From JAHBNG01 sp039028975 (GTDB lineage Bacteria > Chloroflexota > Anaerolineae > Caldilineales > Caldilineaceae): DNA of 64,000 nucleotides. Location of the stretch: NCBI GenBank assembly GCA_039028975.1, contig JBCCHB010000058.1, forward strand, positions 27,511 through 91,510. Direction: 5' to 3'. The notes under the pieces were generated by a model, which was given only the letters and a program-made list of their open reading frames with translations, made no database searches and was not told the DNA's origin. Numbering within the stretch: the stretch's first letter is position 1; the number at the start of each line of letters is the position of its first letter. Of the stretch, positions 26,967 through 34,947 are shown piece by piece. The position numbers and the translations under genes are program-made.

Positions 26967-27188
26967 CCCGGACTGATAAGCCAACCGCTCACGCCCCCCT
27001 TGTGGGTCGCCGCCTTGGTCTGGTGAACTGATAGCCTTGAGCATGAGGGACCAGAATACGGTTACGTCCTTGTCACGTCCCTTTCCCGTGAAGCGATAGA
27101 TGTTAGAAAGACCTTCTCCTCTATGACCGGCTCCGCCATAGACTGGCTCATAATCCCAATCAATAATCTCGCAGCTCTCGCTATTCAC
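26967..27188 (-). pseudogene. Phosphotransferase (aminoglycoside/choline kinase-like) N-terminal remnant
   Basis: An open frame of about 74 codons starts MNSESCEIIDWDYEPVYGGA, followed by GLSNIYRFTGKGRDK, VFWSLMLKAI and RERLAYQSG. This looks like the first lobe of the aminoglycoside-phosphotransferase-like kinases common in Chloroflexota (VPWSLILK, then a REx-YxSG segment). The rest of the kinase, including its catalytic loop, is absent, and the frame runs into antisense of the XRE remnant. Family assignment is from memory of the motif pattern and is tentative. Confidence 0.45.
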
Positions 27189-27357
27189 AGCGGAGTCAGT
27201 ATATCTCGATCAACGAGATGAAGTTCCTGTTTATTTGGGGCCTGATCTCATTGGTCAGTCATTGAGCCTATTGCTTTATCGACAATTTTGTGTCGATGTC
27301 ACAGCCTTAAGGGCCAATAAATGAGGCCCAGAACGGGTTTGCGCAGCATCTATCCGC

Positions 27358-28047
27358 TCAATCCCTTCTTCGATTCCGTTGGCAACAGCTAAATTTGGCG
27401 TACTGTTCGCAGATGGGGTGTAGATCGCACTGAACAGGTAGTCCCATCTTACCGAGTAGGGTGACCAAATCATCTAGCGACAGTCCCATAACCCCCGAAA
27501 TACAGCCATCCAATCTCTCACCAGGTGCAAAGGTGGGATGCTGGATGGCATAGGCACCTGCCTTGTCTAACGGATCCCCGCTAGCAACGTAGCGCTCTAT
27601 CTCCTCATCGCTATACCCCCGCATATACACATCGGTACGATTGATGCGGTTGAGTTGACGATCAATGTTCATCTCTTCATCACATGAGAGCACCGTTAAG
27701 CCGCTCCATACTTGGTGGGGTCGACTCCGAAGCCGGGCCAACATCAAGGCGGCGTCCTCTGAGTCTGTAGGTTTCCCTAAAATTTCACCATCTAGCGCGA
27801 CGACTGTATCCGCGGCAATAATCAGCAATGGATTCCTCTCTTGGGTATCAGCAGCTTTCTTCTGCTGTACTATTTTTTTTGCAACGGCTCTAGCCTTAGA
27901 TGATGCCAGCCGCTCGACTAGCACTTCGGGGGACTCGGATGGCAATGGCGTTTCATCAATATCCGCAACAACGACCTGAAAGTTCAACCCCAAATCGCGC
28001 AGGAATTGCTGGCGTCGAGGGCTACCGGAAGCTAAAATAATATTCAC
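27358..28047 (-). CDS. maf: Maf-family nucleotide pyrophosphatase
   Basis: 229 residues beginning MNIILASGSPRRQQFLRDLG, the diagnostic Maf start. It has the DIDE segment after strand two, VERLASSKARAVAKK, the catalytic Asp in IIAADTVVALDGEILGKP, and RTDVYMRGYSDEEIERYV. Maf enzymes hydrolyse non-canonical or UTP/dTTP-type nucleotides to monophosphates. The start is GTG with AAGGAA upstream. The C-terminus runs about 20 residues past the usual end (CEQYAKFSCCQRNRRRD), which may be read-on after loss of the normal stop. Confidence 0.9.
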   Translation of the reverse strand: MNIILASGSPRRQQFLRDLGLNFQVVVADIDETPLPSESPEVLVERLASSKARAVAKKIVQQKKAADTQERNPLLIIAADTVVALDGEILGKPTDSEDAALMLARLRSRPHQVWSGLTVLSCDEEMNIDRQLNRINRTDVYMRGYSDEEIERYVASGDPLDKAGAYAIQHPTFAPGERLDGCISGVMGLSLDDLVTLLGKMGLPVQCDLHPICEQYAKFSCCQRNRRRD

Positions 28048-28128
28048 ACGAATTCCTTATCTAGGATTGCCTTATCCAAGATGGACAACAATTTGGCTTT
28101 GTGGCAAGATCACACATCCATGTCTGAG

Positions 28129-28222
28129 TATACATTTTTACTCAGCTCTGTTTGAAAATCGCAGATTGACCTCTTTGATAGGGCCAAAGAAAAGTATGGT
28201 CTTCAAATCGATCACTGTATAT
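28129..28222. repeat. Palindromic repeat family B, copy 3
   Basis: Contains ACTCAGCTCTGTTTGAAAAT and GTCTTCAAATCGATCACTGTATA. It has the same ends as the other B copies with an eight-base insertion near the left end. It lies in the space between the divergent maf and Gfo/Idh genes. Confidence 0.65.
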
Positions 28223-28283
28223 ACTCAATTATTGTAGAACAAAACCATTTAGAAATCGAAGTTAACAGGATGGAGGAATCGAA

Positions 28284-29330
28284 TTGGATAGTATGAATAA
28301 TTCTCAGTCAGGATCGGCCACTACCAACGGGACGGTCGTTCAAGCGGCTATGATCGGTACAGGCGGTATGGCTCGCCACCATACCCGACGTATTCTGGAG
28401 CAGCAGGATACAACCGAAATTCGCGTGGTCTGTGAACCCTCTGGCCAAGCTTATGAAGCCTTTTGTGAGCTCTACGACGAAGTTGGATTGACTCCCCCGC
28501 CTAATGTCCCTGACCTGAATCAGATGATTGCCCAACATGGTGAGGAGCTAGACGCAGCATTTATCATTACGCCCCACAAATATCACTTTGAACATGCCTC
28601 GGCCTGTTTGGAATCGGGCATTGATGTGCTCTTGGAAAAGCCAATGGTGATGAACGCGGATGAGGCGAAAGAGCTCATGTCCATTCGAGATCGAACTGGG
28701 CGTCTACTGGTGGTCTCCTTCAATGGCAGCCTCTCGCCTCAGATTCGTACAGCAGTTTCCATGCTTCGCTCAGGTGAATTGGGCGAGCTCCTCAACGTAC
28801 ATGCTACAGTCTGGCAAAGCTGGAAGCAGGGAACCGCTGGCTCCTGGCGGCAATCTCCGGAAATCTCCGGCGGCGGTTTTCTCTTTGATACTGGTGCTCA
28901 CTTGCTCAACACGGTCTCGGACCTGGTGGGGGAAGACTTTGTGGAAGTGGCCGCTTGGTTGGATAACCGAGGCGCACCGGTCGATATCCTGGGTAGTGCT
29001 ATGGCCCGTACCGAATCAGGAATTCTGGTTACCCTAAGTGGCTGTGGTGAAGCCGTTAAGTCTTGTCATTCAGATGTACGGGTTTTCTGTACTGAGGCCA
29101 TTGTGCGCACAGGCGTTTGGGGAGAAAGACTCGAACTCTGGCGCAATGGCGAAGAGGGGCTAACCCCAGTACCTGTGCCTGAATCCTTAGGCCAATGGCA
29201 ACAGTTCCTCAACGTCCGAAGCGGACAACTTGAGAATCCTTGTCCGCCAGAAGTGGGTCTACGCATGGCCAAACTCTGGGACGCAATCCAGTCGTCTGCC
29301 AAGCAGGGCGGGCAATTGGTGAAGTGTTAG
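28284..29330 (+). CDS. Gfo/Idh/MocA-family oxidoreductase
   Basis: 348 residues. The N-terminal Rossmann fold has AMIGTGGMARHHTRRIL at about 21-37, and the family EKP motif is in VLLEKPMVMNADEA. The C-terminal domain has GGGFLFDTGAHLLNTVSDL with the probable catalytic His. These enzymes oxidise or dehydrate sugars and cyclitols with NAD(P). The TTG at 28284 is preferred: GGAGG sits seven bases before it, whereas the ATG three codons later is too far from that site. It is likely the first gene of a sugar-handling group with ThuA-like and epimerase genes. Confidence 0.87.
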   Translation: MDSMNNSQSGSATTNGTVVQAAMIGTGGMARHHTRRILEQQDTTEIRVVCEPSGQAYEAFCELYDEVGLTPPPNVPDLNQMIAQHGEELDAAFIITPHKYHFEHASACLESGIDVLLEKPMVMNADEAKELMSIRDRTGRLLVVSFNGSLSPQIRTAVSMLRSGELGELLNVHATVWQSWKQGTAGSWRQSPEISGGGFLFDTGAHLLNTVSDLVGEDFVEVAAWLDNRGAPVDILGSAMARTESGILVTLSGCGEAVKSCHSDVRVFCTEAIVRTGVWGERLELWRNGEEGLTPVPVPESLGQWQQFLNVRSGQLENPCPPEVGLRMAKLWDAIQSSAKQGGQLVKC

Positions 29331-29335
29331 GGTTT

Positions 29336-29428
29336 GGTAAACAGTAAACAGTAATCGGTGGTCGGTGGTCGGTGGTCGGTAATCCGTAATTAGTAATCCG
29401 TAATCGGTACAATCGGTACAATCCGTGA
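29336..29428. repeat. Word-repeat tract (AAACAGT / GGTGGTC / GTAATCGGTACAATC)
   Basis: Short slipped words with no open frame of interest: AAACAGT twice, GGTCGGT several times, then CGTAATCGGT/CGGTACAATC. This is the same style as tracts at 6898, 32588, 36512 and 43049. Confidence 0.75.
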
Positions 29429-29516
29429 TGGGGGGAGTGATTTGTGTTGCTCGGCGGTCGTATATGAGATTGGTGAAGGGTGGGCTTCCATGCAACGAAT
29501 TTCAAAATTGGTATAT

Positions 29517-29690
29517 ACACGACGAACGGTGGAAACGTGAGATTATCACACACCTCATGACACGACCGTTGTCATCTCGAGGGAACCGAGAGATCTTGGG
29601 GTTGCCAACGCCAGATTTCTCCTCGTTCCTCGTCGAAATGACATGGTCGGAGATAATCTCACATAACGACCCGACGAACCACGTACGCCG
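29517..29690. repeat. Large palindrome family G, copy 1
   Basis: The two halves pair over about 80 bp: GTGAGATTATC against GATAATCTCAC outside, and GTCATCTCGAGGGAACCGAG against CTCGTTCCTCGTCGAAATGAC inside. The AGGAACGAGGAGAAATCT core recurs at 39517-39538. Together with the word tract it fills the roughly 400 bp before the ThuA-like gene. Confidence 0.7.
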
Positions 29691-29738
29691 AATGATGAAT
29701 TACGCATTATGCATTATGAATCAAGAAAGGAAAATCAG

Positions 29739-30485
29739 ATGGGAAATCCGATTCGAGTCACTGTTTGGGGCGAGTTTCGCCACGAAAAGAAGAATGAAAA
29801 GGTGCGCAGCGTCTACCCGGATGGGATGCACAATGCGATTGCCGAGGGGCTAAGGGAATATGGTTTTGACCATGTCCAGACGGCTACATTAGATGAGCCA
29901 GAACATGGGCTAACCGAAGAAGTATTGGCCAACACCGATGTGCTGACCTGGTGGGGACACACAGCCCACGGGGAAGTAGATGATGAGATCGTCAGCCGAG
30001 TCCAGGAGCGAGTCTTGGCGGGCATGGGATTGATTGTGCTCCATTCTGCCCACCACTCCAAAATTTTCAAGAGACTGATGGGGACAACGTGTAGCCTGCG
30101 CTGGCGAGAAGCTGACGAGAATGAGCGCATCTGGATCGTCGAACCGGGCCACGTGATTGCCTCCAATCTCGGTGCCTATATCGATATTCCGGCGGCCGAG
30201 ATGTATGGTGAGCACTTTGATATTCCAGCTCCAGATGAGCTGGTCATGATGAGTTGGTTCAAGGGGGGCAATGTCTTCCGCAGTGGCTGCTGCTACTACC
30301 GAGGCCGGGGTAAAATCTTTTACTTCCGTCCTGGCCATGAGACCTATCCTATCTTCTTCCAGAAGGAAGTGCGTCAGGTTCTCCATAACGCGGTTCATTG
30401 GGCCGCCCCCACGCCAGGGATTCCTTTTCCCTATGCTGGCGGACGAGCAACCCATGAAAAGGAACCGCTGGAGAATCTGGGATAA
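29739..30485 (+). CDS. ThuA-like domain protein
   Basis: 248 residues of the class I glutamine-amidotransferase-like ThuA fold. It has VTVWGEFRHE at the start, DVLTWWGHTAHGEVDDEIV, GMGLIVLHSAHHSKIFKRLMG and the C-terminal GCCYYRGRGKIFYFRPGHE. Family members are found with sugar oxidoreductases (trehalose, glucoside or inositol-type routes); the reaction is not settled. The ATG at 29739 follows AAGAAAGG; an in-frame ATG at 29709 has poorer context. Its stop overlaps the epimerase start by one base (TAATG). Confidence 0.82.
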   Translation: MGNPIRVTVWGEFRHEKKNEKVRSVYPDGMHNAIAEGLREYGFDHVQTATLDEPEHGLTEEVLANTDVLTWWGHTAHGEVDDEIVSRVQERVLAGMGLIVLHSAHHSKIFKRLMGTTCSLRWREADENERIWIVEPGHVIASNLGAYIDIPAAEMYGEHFDIPAPDELVMMSWFKGGNVFRSGCCYYRGRGKIFYFRPGHETYPIFFQKEVRQVLHNAVHWAAPTPGIPFPYAGGRATHEKEPLENLG

Positions 30486-31456
30486 TGGAGAACAATGCGA
30501 TTAAAAGTGTAGCTGTCACTGGCGGGCTAGGCAACCTAGGCTGGAAGCTGTTAAGCCATCTGGCTGCTACCGGGAAATTTGAGCGGTTGGTGGGGTTGGA
30601 TATTGTGGCGGCAGGGCCAGAGAAAGCCCAAGCGCTAGAAGCGTTGGCACCAAATGGGTCACTGACGGCCGAATTTGTCGAGTGTGACTTAACCAGTTGG
30701 CATGATGAGCGTTGGCAGGATGCGCTCAAAACGGTCGATGCCGTGGTCCACTTTGCTGCACTCAACCCCTATCCCGATGCCACGTGGGGGCAGGCGGCCA
30801 TCTCCTATGATATGACGCTTCACATTGCCCTTGCCGCAGTCGATAGTCCCTCTGCGAAGCGTATGGTTTTTGCAACCTCTAACCACGTCATGGGGCGCTA
30901 TAAAGATATGCCCTTGGCCGATACGATTGGGGCAGGCGAGTTGACCGAAAAGCTGGCTCCGGGTGTTGGCACCTTGGTACAGATTGGTGACGAACTGAGC
31001 GATTCGACTGCCTATGCTACGTCCAAATTGATGGGTGAACGTCTCTGCCGCGGCTTGGCTTCCCAGTCCCTGACGAAGATAGAGAAAGGGCTGGGCTTGG
31101 AAGAAGCGACAACGTTCGCTTGTATACGAATTGGCTGGTGTCAACCTGGGGAAAATCGGCCAGAGACTTTGTCGGCCACTGGGGACCCGGATATTGCCCA
31201 GCCTGAGCTGCCCGATGGGCCAGAAAAGGATGCCATCGAGCGAGCCGAGAATTGGTTCAAAGGCATGTGGCTCTCTAACCGAGACTTTGCCCAGATCTTC
31301 GAGAAGGCCACGACGGCCAATGGCTTGAAGTGGCCCGGTGGCTTTTTGTTGGTCAATGGTATGTCCAATAATCAAGGGATGAAATGGAGCCTTGAGGAAG
31401 CCCGCGCGAGGCTTGGATATACGCCTGAGGATGATGTTTGGGCTGATTCGAACTAG
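30485..31456 (+). CDS. NAD-dependent epimerase/dehydratase (uronate dehydrogenase-like SDR)
   Basis: 323-residue extended short-chain dehydrogenase. The NAD-binding VAVTGGLGNLGWKLLSHL is at the N-terminus, DAVVHFAALNPYP follows, and the active-site Tyr/Lys are in TAYATSKLMGERL. MVFATSNHVMGRYKDMPL resembles the SSNH-G region of uronate dehydrogenases. It is translationally coupled to the ThuA-like gene. Together with the Gfo/Idh gene it suggests oxidation of a sugar acid or other sugar derivative. Confidence 0.85.
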   Translation: MENNAIKSVAVTGGLGNLGWKLLSHLAATGKFERLVGLDIVAAGPEKAQALEALAPNGSLTAEFVECDLTSWHDERWQDALKTVDAVVHFAALNPYPDATWGQAAISYDMTLHIALAAVDSPSAKRMVFATSNHVMGRYKDMPLADTIGAGELTEKLAPGVGTLVQIGDELSDSTAYATSKLMGERLCRGLASQSLTKIEKGLGLEEATTFACIRIGWCQPGENRPETLSATGDPDIAQPELPDGPEKDAIERAENWFKGMWLSNRDFAQIFEKATTANGLKWPGGFLLVNGMSNNQGMKWSLEEARARLGYTPEDDVWADSN

Positions 31457-31595
31457 TGTACTGCATCCTAGGTTTTGCTACTTTAGCCGTAGCCCATCCA
31501 TTTTGGGCGGGAAGGGGGCGAACTCGACCTGTTCCAAGTGAAACGTACGGGTTCTTGACGTCTACCGCCCTGCAAGGACGGTCTACCCATAGCTA
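31453..31595. repeat. Direct repeat family H, copy 1
   Basis: About 142 bp from CTAGTGTACTGCATCCTA to GGTCTACCCATAGC, repeated with roughly ten differences at 31714-31855. It includes small inverted parts (CCATTTTGGGCGGG; GGACGGTCTACC). It begins inside the epimerase stop region. Confidence 0.8.
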
Positions 31596-31713
31596 GCGAG
31601 GTTCCACCTCAGAGCGAATAAAAATGGGACGAGGATTTTCAGGATTTTCAGGATTTGATTGTTAGTTATTGAAAACTTGACTCAAATGCAACGACTTTTT
31701 ACATCCAAGCCTT

Positions 31714-31855
31714 CTAGTGTACGGCATCCTAAGTTTTGCTACTTTAGCCGCAGCCCGTCCATTTTGGGCGGGAAGGGGGCGAACTCGGCCTGTTCCAAGT
31801 GAAACTCACGGGTTCTTGACGTCCACCGCCCTGCAAGGACGGTCTACCCATAGCC
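31714..31855. repeat. Direct repeat family H, copy 2
   Basis: Second copy of the 31453 repeat. Between the two copies lie a GGATTTTCAGGATTTTCAGG stretch and no gene. Together they fill the 430-bp convergent gap. Confidence 0.8.
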
Positions 31856-31885
31856 TATCCTAATGTTTCATAACTTACAGTAGTA

Positions 31886-32566
31886 CTAGCGTTTTCGCAA
31901 GAGCGTCATCCCATCCCCTATGGGAACCAAGCTGAGATCAAAGCGTTCGTCTCTTTGGAGCGCACTGTTCAATGTTCGAATGGCTATTGTATCTTCATCC
32001 TGACGTGCTGGATCGATGACGGCTCCATGCCACAGCACATTGTCTACAATAAGCAGCCCACCCTGGCGAACCAACTGATAACATAGGTCCACATATGTGG
32101 CATAGTTGGATTTGTCTGCATCGATAAAGGCTATGTCAAAGCTGCCAGCTTGGTTTCCATCAATCAGTTTCCCCTCTAACAATTGCTGCAAGGTCTCGGT
32201 GGCTGGCCCAATCTGAAGGCGAATCTTGTGGGCCACACCCGCTTTTTCCCAATAGCGTCGGGCCACAGCCGTCGTATCAGGGTTGACGTCACAGGCAAGG
32301 ATCTCGCCATCTTCTGGCATGGCCAGGGCCACTGACAGGGAACTGTATCCCGTAAAGACGCCCACCTCAATAACCCTTTTGGCCCCAATCAGTTTGACCA
32401 ACATCTGCATAAATTGCCCCTGTTCCGGTGCAATCTGCATACCGGGTGAGTTCGTATTGGCGTAGGTCTCTTCGCGCAACTCTTTTAAAATAGCCGTTTC
32501 CCGCAGCGAGACTTGATGAAAATAATCTTGTAGCTCATCCGTTAACATGATCGTTGTCCCAGACAT
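31886..32566 (-). CDS. SAM-dependent O-methyltransferase (caffeoyl-CoA OMT-like)
   Basis: 226 residues. Motif I is VIEVGVFTGYSSLSVALAMP, motif II ILACDVNPDT, and the metal-binding Asp is in DIAFIDADKSNYATYVDL with the following LLIVDNVLWHG. This is the pattern of divalent-cation-dependent catechol or caffeoyl-CoA methyltransferases. AAGGAG precedes the ATG at 32566. In-frame codons further upstream to 32680 translate a word-repeat tract and are excluded. Catechol-type substrates would fit with the ring-cleavage genes at the left edge, but no direct link is visible. Confidence 0.88.
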   Translation of the reverse strand: MSGTTIMLTDELQDYFHQVSLRETAILKELREETYANTNSPGMQIAPEQGQFMQMLVKLIGAKRVIEVGVFTGYSSLSVALAMPEDGEILACDVNPDTTAVARRYWEKAGVAHKIRLQIGPATETLQQLLEGKLIDGNQAGSFDIAFIDADKSNYATYVDLCYQLVRQGGLLIVDNVLWHGAVIDPARQDEDTIAIRTLNSALQRDERFDLSLVPIGDGMTLLRKR

Positions 32567-32587
32567 GGTATCTCCTTGTTGGTATAA

Positions 32588-32650
32588 TATGTCCATAGTC
32601 CTCAGTCTACAGTCCATAGTCTCCAGTCCCCAGTCCCCAATCCCCAGTCT
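32588..32650. repeat. Word-repeat tract (CAGTCCATAGTC / CCCCAGTC)
   Basis: Variants of ATAGTCCTCAGTCTACAGTC and CCAGTCCCCAGTCCCCAATC between the methyltransferase and PLP-enzyme genes. It fills the region where the methyltransferase promoter might lie. Confidence 0.75.
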
Positions 32651-32651
32651 G

Positions 32652-33566
32652 CTACCCACCTTTCCCCGTATGCACGGCAATAATGGTCTGACCCGATGAA
32701 AAATGTTCCTGCTGAATTAGTGCCATCAGCCCAAAGAGCATCTTCCCTGTGTAGACTGGATCCAAGGTGATTCCGTGCTCGGCGTGAAACGATTGGATAA
32801 ATTCGAGGAGAACAGGGGTCTTCTTTGCATAGCCCCCGAAGTGGTAATCAAAGCTGATGGACCACTGGGGATGGGTGGTGAGAGAGGAGCTTCCAAGTAA
32901 GGTATGGATCTGCTGGGGTAGAAAGTTTTCCCCTTTAAGAATGCCAAAGCCCAGGGCTTGTTGCCCCATTTGCAGGCCCGATATGAGACCAGCCAGCGTC
33001 CCACCCGTGCCACAGGGTGCGCAGATCAGATCAAAGGGGATCTGGATCTCGTCTATAATCTCTTGGCAGCCTTGCACGGCCAGGGTGTTGGTGCCCCCTT
33101 CAGGTAGCAGATAATAGGGGCCAAATTGGTCTGTTAATTCGGCCAGAAGGTCTTGGTTCTCTTTCTGACGATAGCGCCAGCGGGGCATGTAGTGAAGGGC
33201 CATGCCCACGCTTTGCGCTTCTGCCAGTACCGGATTGAGCGGCGCATACGCTTCGCCTCGGATGATGCCGATGGTGTCAAAACCACCCAGTCGACCGGCG
33301 TGGGCTGTGGCCAAAATGTGGTTGGAGTAGGCACCACCAAAGGTGAGAAGCGTGTGGTGTCCTTCTTCCTTGGCTACCATTAGATTGTAGCGGAGCTTGC
33401 GCCACTTGTTGCCAGAGACGTGGGAGTGAATCAGATCATCCCGCTTGAGGTAGAGGTGAATCTCTCTATTCTGGAGAAGAGGCGAATGGATGGACTGCAA
33501 GGGCGAGGGCAGCGTGCCAGGAAGCAACGAGTTGACCATGGGGCAGTGCTTATCTCTTCCATTCAT
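32652..33566 (-). CDS. PLP enzyme: ACC deaminase/D-cysteine desulfhydrase family
   Basis: 304 residues of the tryptophan-synthase-beta fold type II PLP family. The PLP-binding Lys is in HSHVSGNKWRKLRYNL, the substrate Ser/Asn in TFGGAYSNHILA, and the phosphate loop in APCGTGGTLAGL. Family members deaminate 1-aminocyclopropane-1-carboxylate or break down D-cysteine, and the two are hard to tell apart here. The start is uncertain: the ATG at 33566 overlaps the upstream gene by 17 bases, and the ATG at 33539 is the alternative. Confidence 0.85.
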   Translation of the reverse strand: MNGRDKHCPMVNSLLPGTLPSPLQSIHSPLLQNREIHLYLKRDDLIHSHVSGNKWRKLRYNLMVAKEEGHHTLLTFGGAYSNHILATAHAGRLGGFDTIGIIRGEAYAPLNPVLAEAQSVGMALHYMPRWRYRQKENQDLLAELTDQFGPYYLLPEGGTNTLAVQGCQEIIDEIQIPFDLICAPCGTGGTLAGLISGLQMGQQALGFGILKGENFLPQQIHTLLGSSSLTTHPQWSISFDYHFGGYAKKTPVLLEFIQSFHAEHGITLDPVYTGKMLFGLMALIQQEHFSSGQTIIAVHTGKGG

Positions 33567-34071
33567 TGGCCACTGTTAACGCCTCTTGGGCGGCCTGATA
33601 GCACGCTGCCTGAAAGTCCTTTGAATAGCCAAACGTCTCCACCGCCTCAGCAAACTCATCCTCATCGACCAATCGGGCCGACTCTCCAGGTAGGCACACC
33701 ACATCCAATTCATAATCGGTAAAGTGTAGCTCTCCATCTGAAAAGCGAGGCGGGCTGCCGATATTTATGTAGATCTCAATCAGCTCATCTGTCTGTGCAT
33801 CTCTGATTTCAAACAGATTATAGGGCCGATCAAACCAGTAGACCGCGCAAATGTTGAATTTGCCAATCCAGGATCCACTTCTGTCCCACACCTCATGACC
33901 CGCTTTGGACTCGGTTTCGAGCCACTCCTCGGTGACCGAGGTGACTTTTACTTGCCAATGGCGATAGCACGTTCCATTGGCTTTAAAGGCGCGGACGCGA
34001 ATGGGTTGACCGGCTGTTGGTCGGTTGGGGGCTGGCGGACTGGTAGTGGGGTTGGGACGACTGTAGTCCAT
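33550..34071 (-). CDS. DUF402 domain protein
   Basis: 173 residues. A Pro-rich N-terminal tail of about 20 residues is followed by the DUF402 core, including WYRHW-like CYRHWQVKV, YWFDRPYNLFEIRD, IYINIGSPP and the acidic signature FTDYELDVVC. Solved relatives (FomD, NtdP type) are metal-dependent nucleotide phosphohydrolases, and the residues needed for metal binding look present. The gene overlaps the PLP-enzyme gene, suggesting co-transcription. The Pro-rich tail is probably derived from the neighbouring word-repeat tract, so the true start may be further in. Confidence 0.78.
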   Translation of the reverse strand: MDYSRPNPTTSPPAPNRPTAGQPIRVRAFKANGTCYRHWQVKVTSVTEEWLETESKAGHEVWDRSGSWIGKFNICAVYWFDRPYNLFEIRDAQTDELIEIYINIGSPPRFSDGELHFTDYELDVVCLPGESARLVDEDEFAEAVETFGYSKDFQAACYQAAQEALTVANEWKR

Positions 34072-34109
34072 AGTCTATAAGTCCGGGGTCCAGAGTCGGG
34101 AGATTTGAT

Positions 34110-34291
34110 GTTCCTATCTTCTGTCGAGGATTTCCTATTGTCTGACAAACACCAGTACCACTAACTGATCTACGTGACTAAGTTCTCGTCCCCTTCCGAG
34201 GATTCCCTAATGCCTGACTTGTTAGTAGTTTGGGTTTCGGGTTTGGGTTGCTAGGTTCTCGTCCCCTTCCGAGGATTCCCTATTGTCTGAC
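34110..34291 (-). CRISPR. Orphan mini-CRISPR-like array (3 repeats, 2 spacers)
   Basis: Three 37-base repeats at 34110-34146 (degenerate), 34182-34218 and 34255-34291 are separated by spacers of 35 and 36 bases. On the minus strand the repeat begins GTCAGACAATAGGGAATCCT and ends GGAAGGGGACGAGAAC, similar in style to repeats ending in GGGGAC-GAAAC. The left copy differs at about eight positions, as a distal end would, so any leader should be on the right. No cas gene is in the window. One spacer is low in complexity, so chance repetition is not fully excluded. Confidence 0.6.
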
Positions 34292-34591
34292 CCTAGTTTG
34301 CCTACATTTCCCCATTTTTATGGGTTTTCGAGCTCTTTTGGACCCTTTCGTAAGGTGATTTGACCATTTTCTGCTCCGTTTTTACTCGTACAGACCACCG
34401 ACCGACCACAAGTAGGCAAACTTTTGCGTCTTTTTACATATAGATGTAGATGGTTTAACCAGACGTAGGCAAAGGCATCTATGGCAGAGCGAAGTGTAAG
34501 TTATCGTCTTTCAGAAAAAGGTTTTCATGGCACAAAGCGTCCACTTGGTGCTTGGTTACAGATGCGCAACATCCATAGCAGATACATTCTA

Positions 34592-34675
34592 TATAGTCTT
34601 TAAGAAAAAGATTTTCCAGCCGCCCTTCGACAAGCTCAGGGGACAACTGGAAAATCTTTTTCTGGATATCTATAG
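34592..34675. repeat. Palindromic repeat family C, copy 1
   Basis: 84 bp with perfect 16-base arms GAAAAAGATTTTCCAG and CTGGAAAATCTTTTTC around a core containing CCTTCGACAAGCTCAGG. Practically identical to 39756-39837. Confidence 0.85.
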
Positions 34676-34759
34676 ATTGGCTCTTTGGGATTTCATGTGG
34701 TTGACAACTTTATGGAATAAGGATTTTAAAGAGTACGAAGATTTCTCTCTTCTAATCTT

Positions 34760-34890
34760 AGAAATCTGGCTAATCCCTGTTCATTTTTTCCGTTAACCAC
34801 GTGAGATCCGTTTGATCTTACAGATTAAGAAAGAGATCTATAGAATCCGTTTAATCTGTTGATACTCACGGAAAATGATTAGCTGAATAT
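34760..34890. repeat. Loose palindrome of the GATTAA/AATCCGTTTAATCTG type
   Basis: Imperfect pairing between GCTAATCCCTGTTCATTTTT and the later CGGAAAATGATTAGC, with inner ATCCGTTTGATCT against AATCCGTTTAATCTG. It is related in wording to the tandem repeat at 36030. Confidence 0.5.
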
Positions 34891-34947
34891 CTATAGTATA
34901 GCACTGTTTTTCCAAATCACCCAACAGACCCCAATATGAGAGTATCG

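Larger units (their letters stand above)
34072..34947. other. Gene-free interval with CRISPR-like array and repeats
   Basis: About 880 bp. From left to right it holds a short word tract, the three-repeat CRISPR-like array (34110-34291), an AT-rich stretch to about 34500 bounded by AGTTTGCCTAC and GTAGGCAAACT, repeat C (34592-34675) and a loose palindrome at about 34760-34890. A small open frame through repeat C is not a gene. Confidence 0.55.

Noticed and set aside
34527..34796. 89-codon frame
   Set aside because: It runs straight through palindromic repeat C; the matching copy at 39756 has no corresponding frame.
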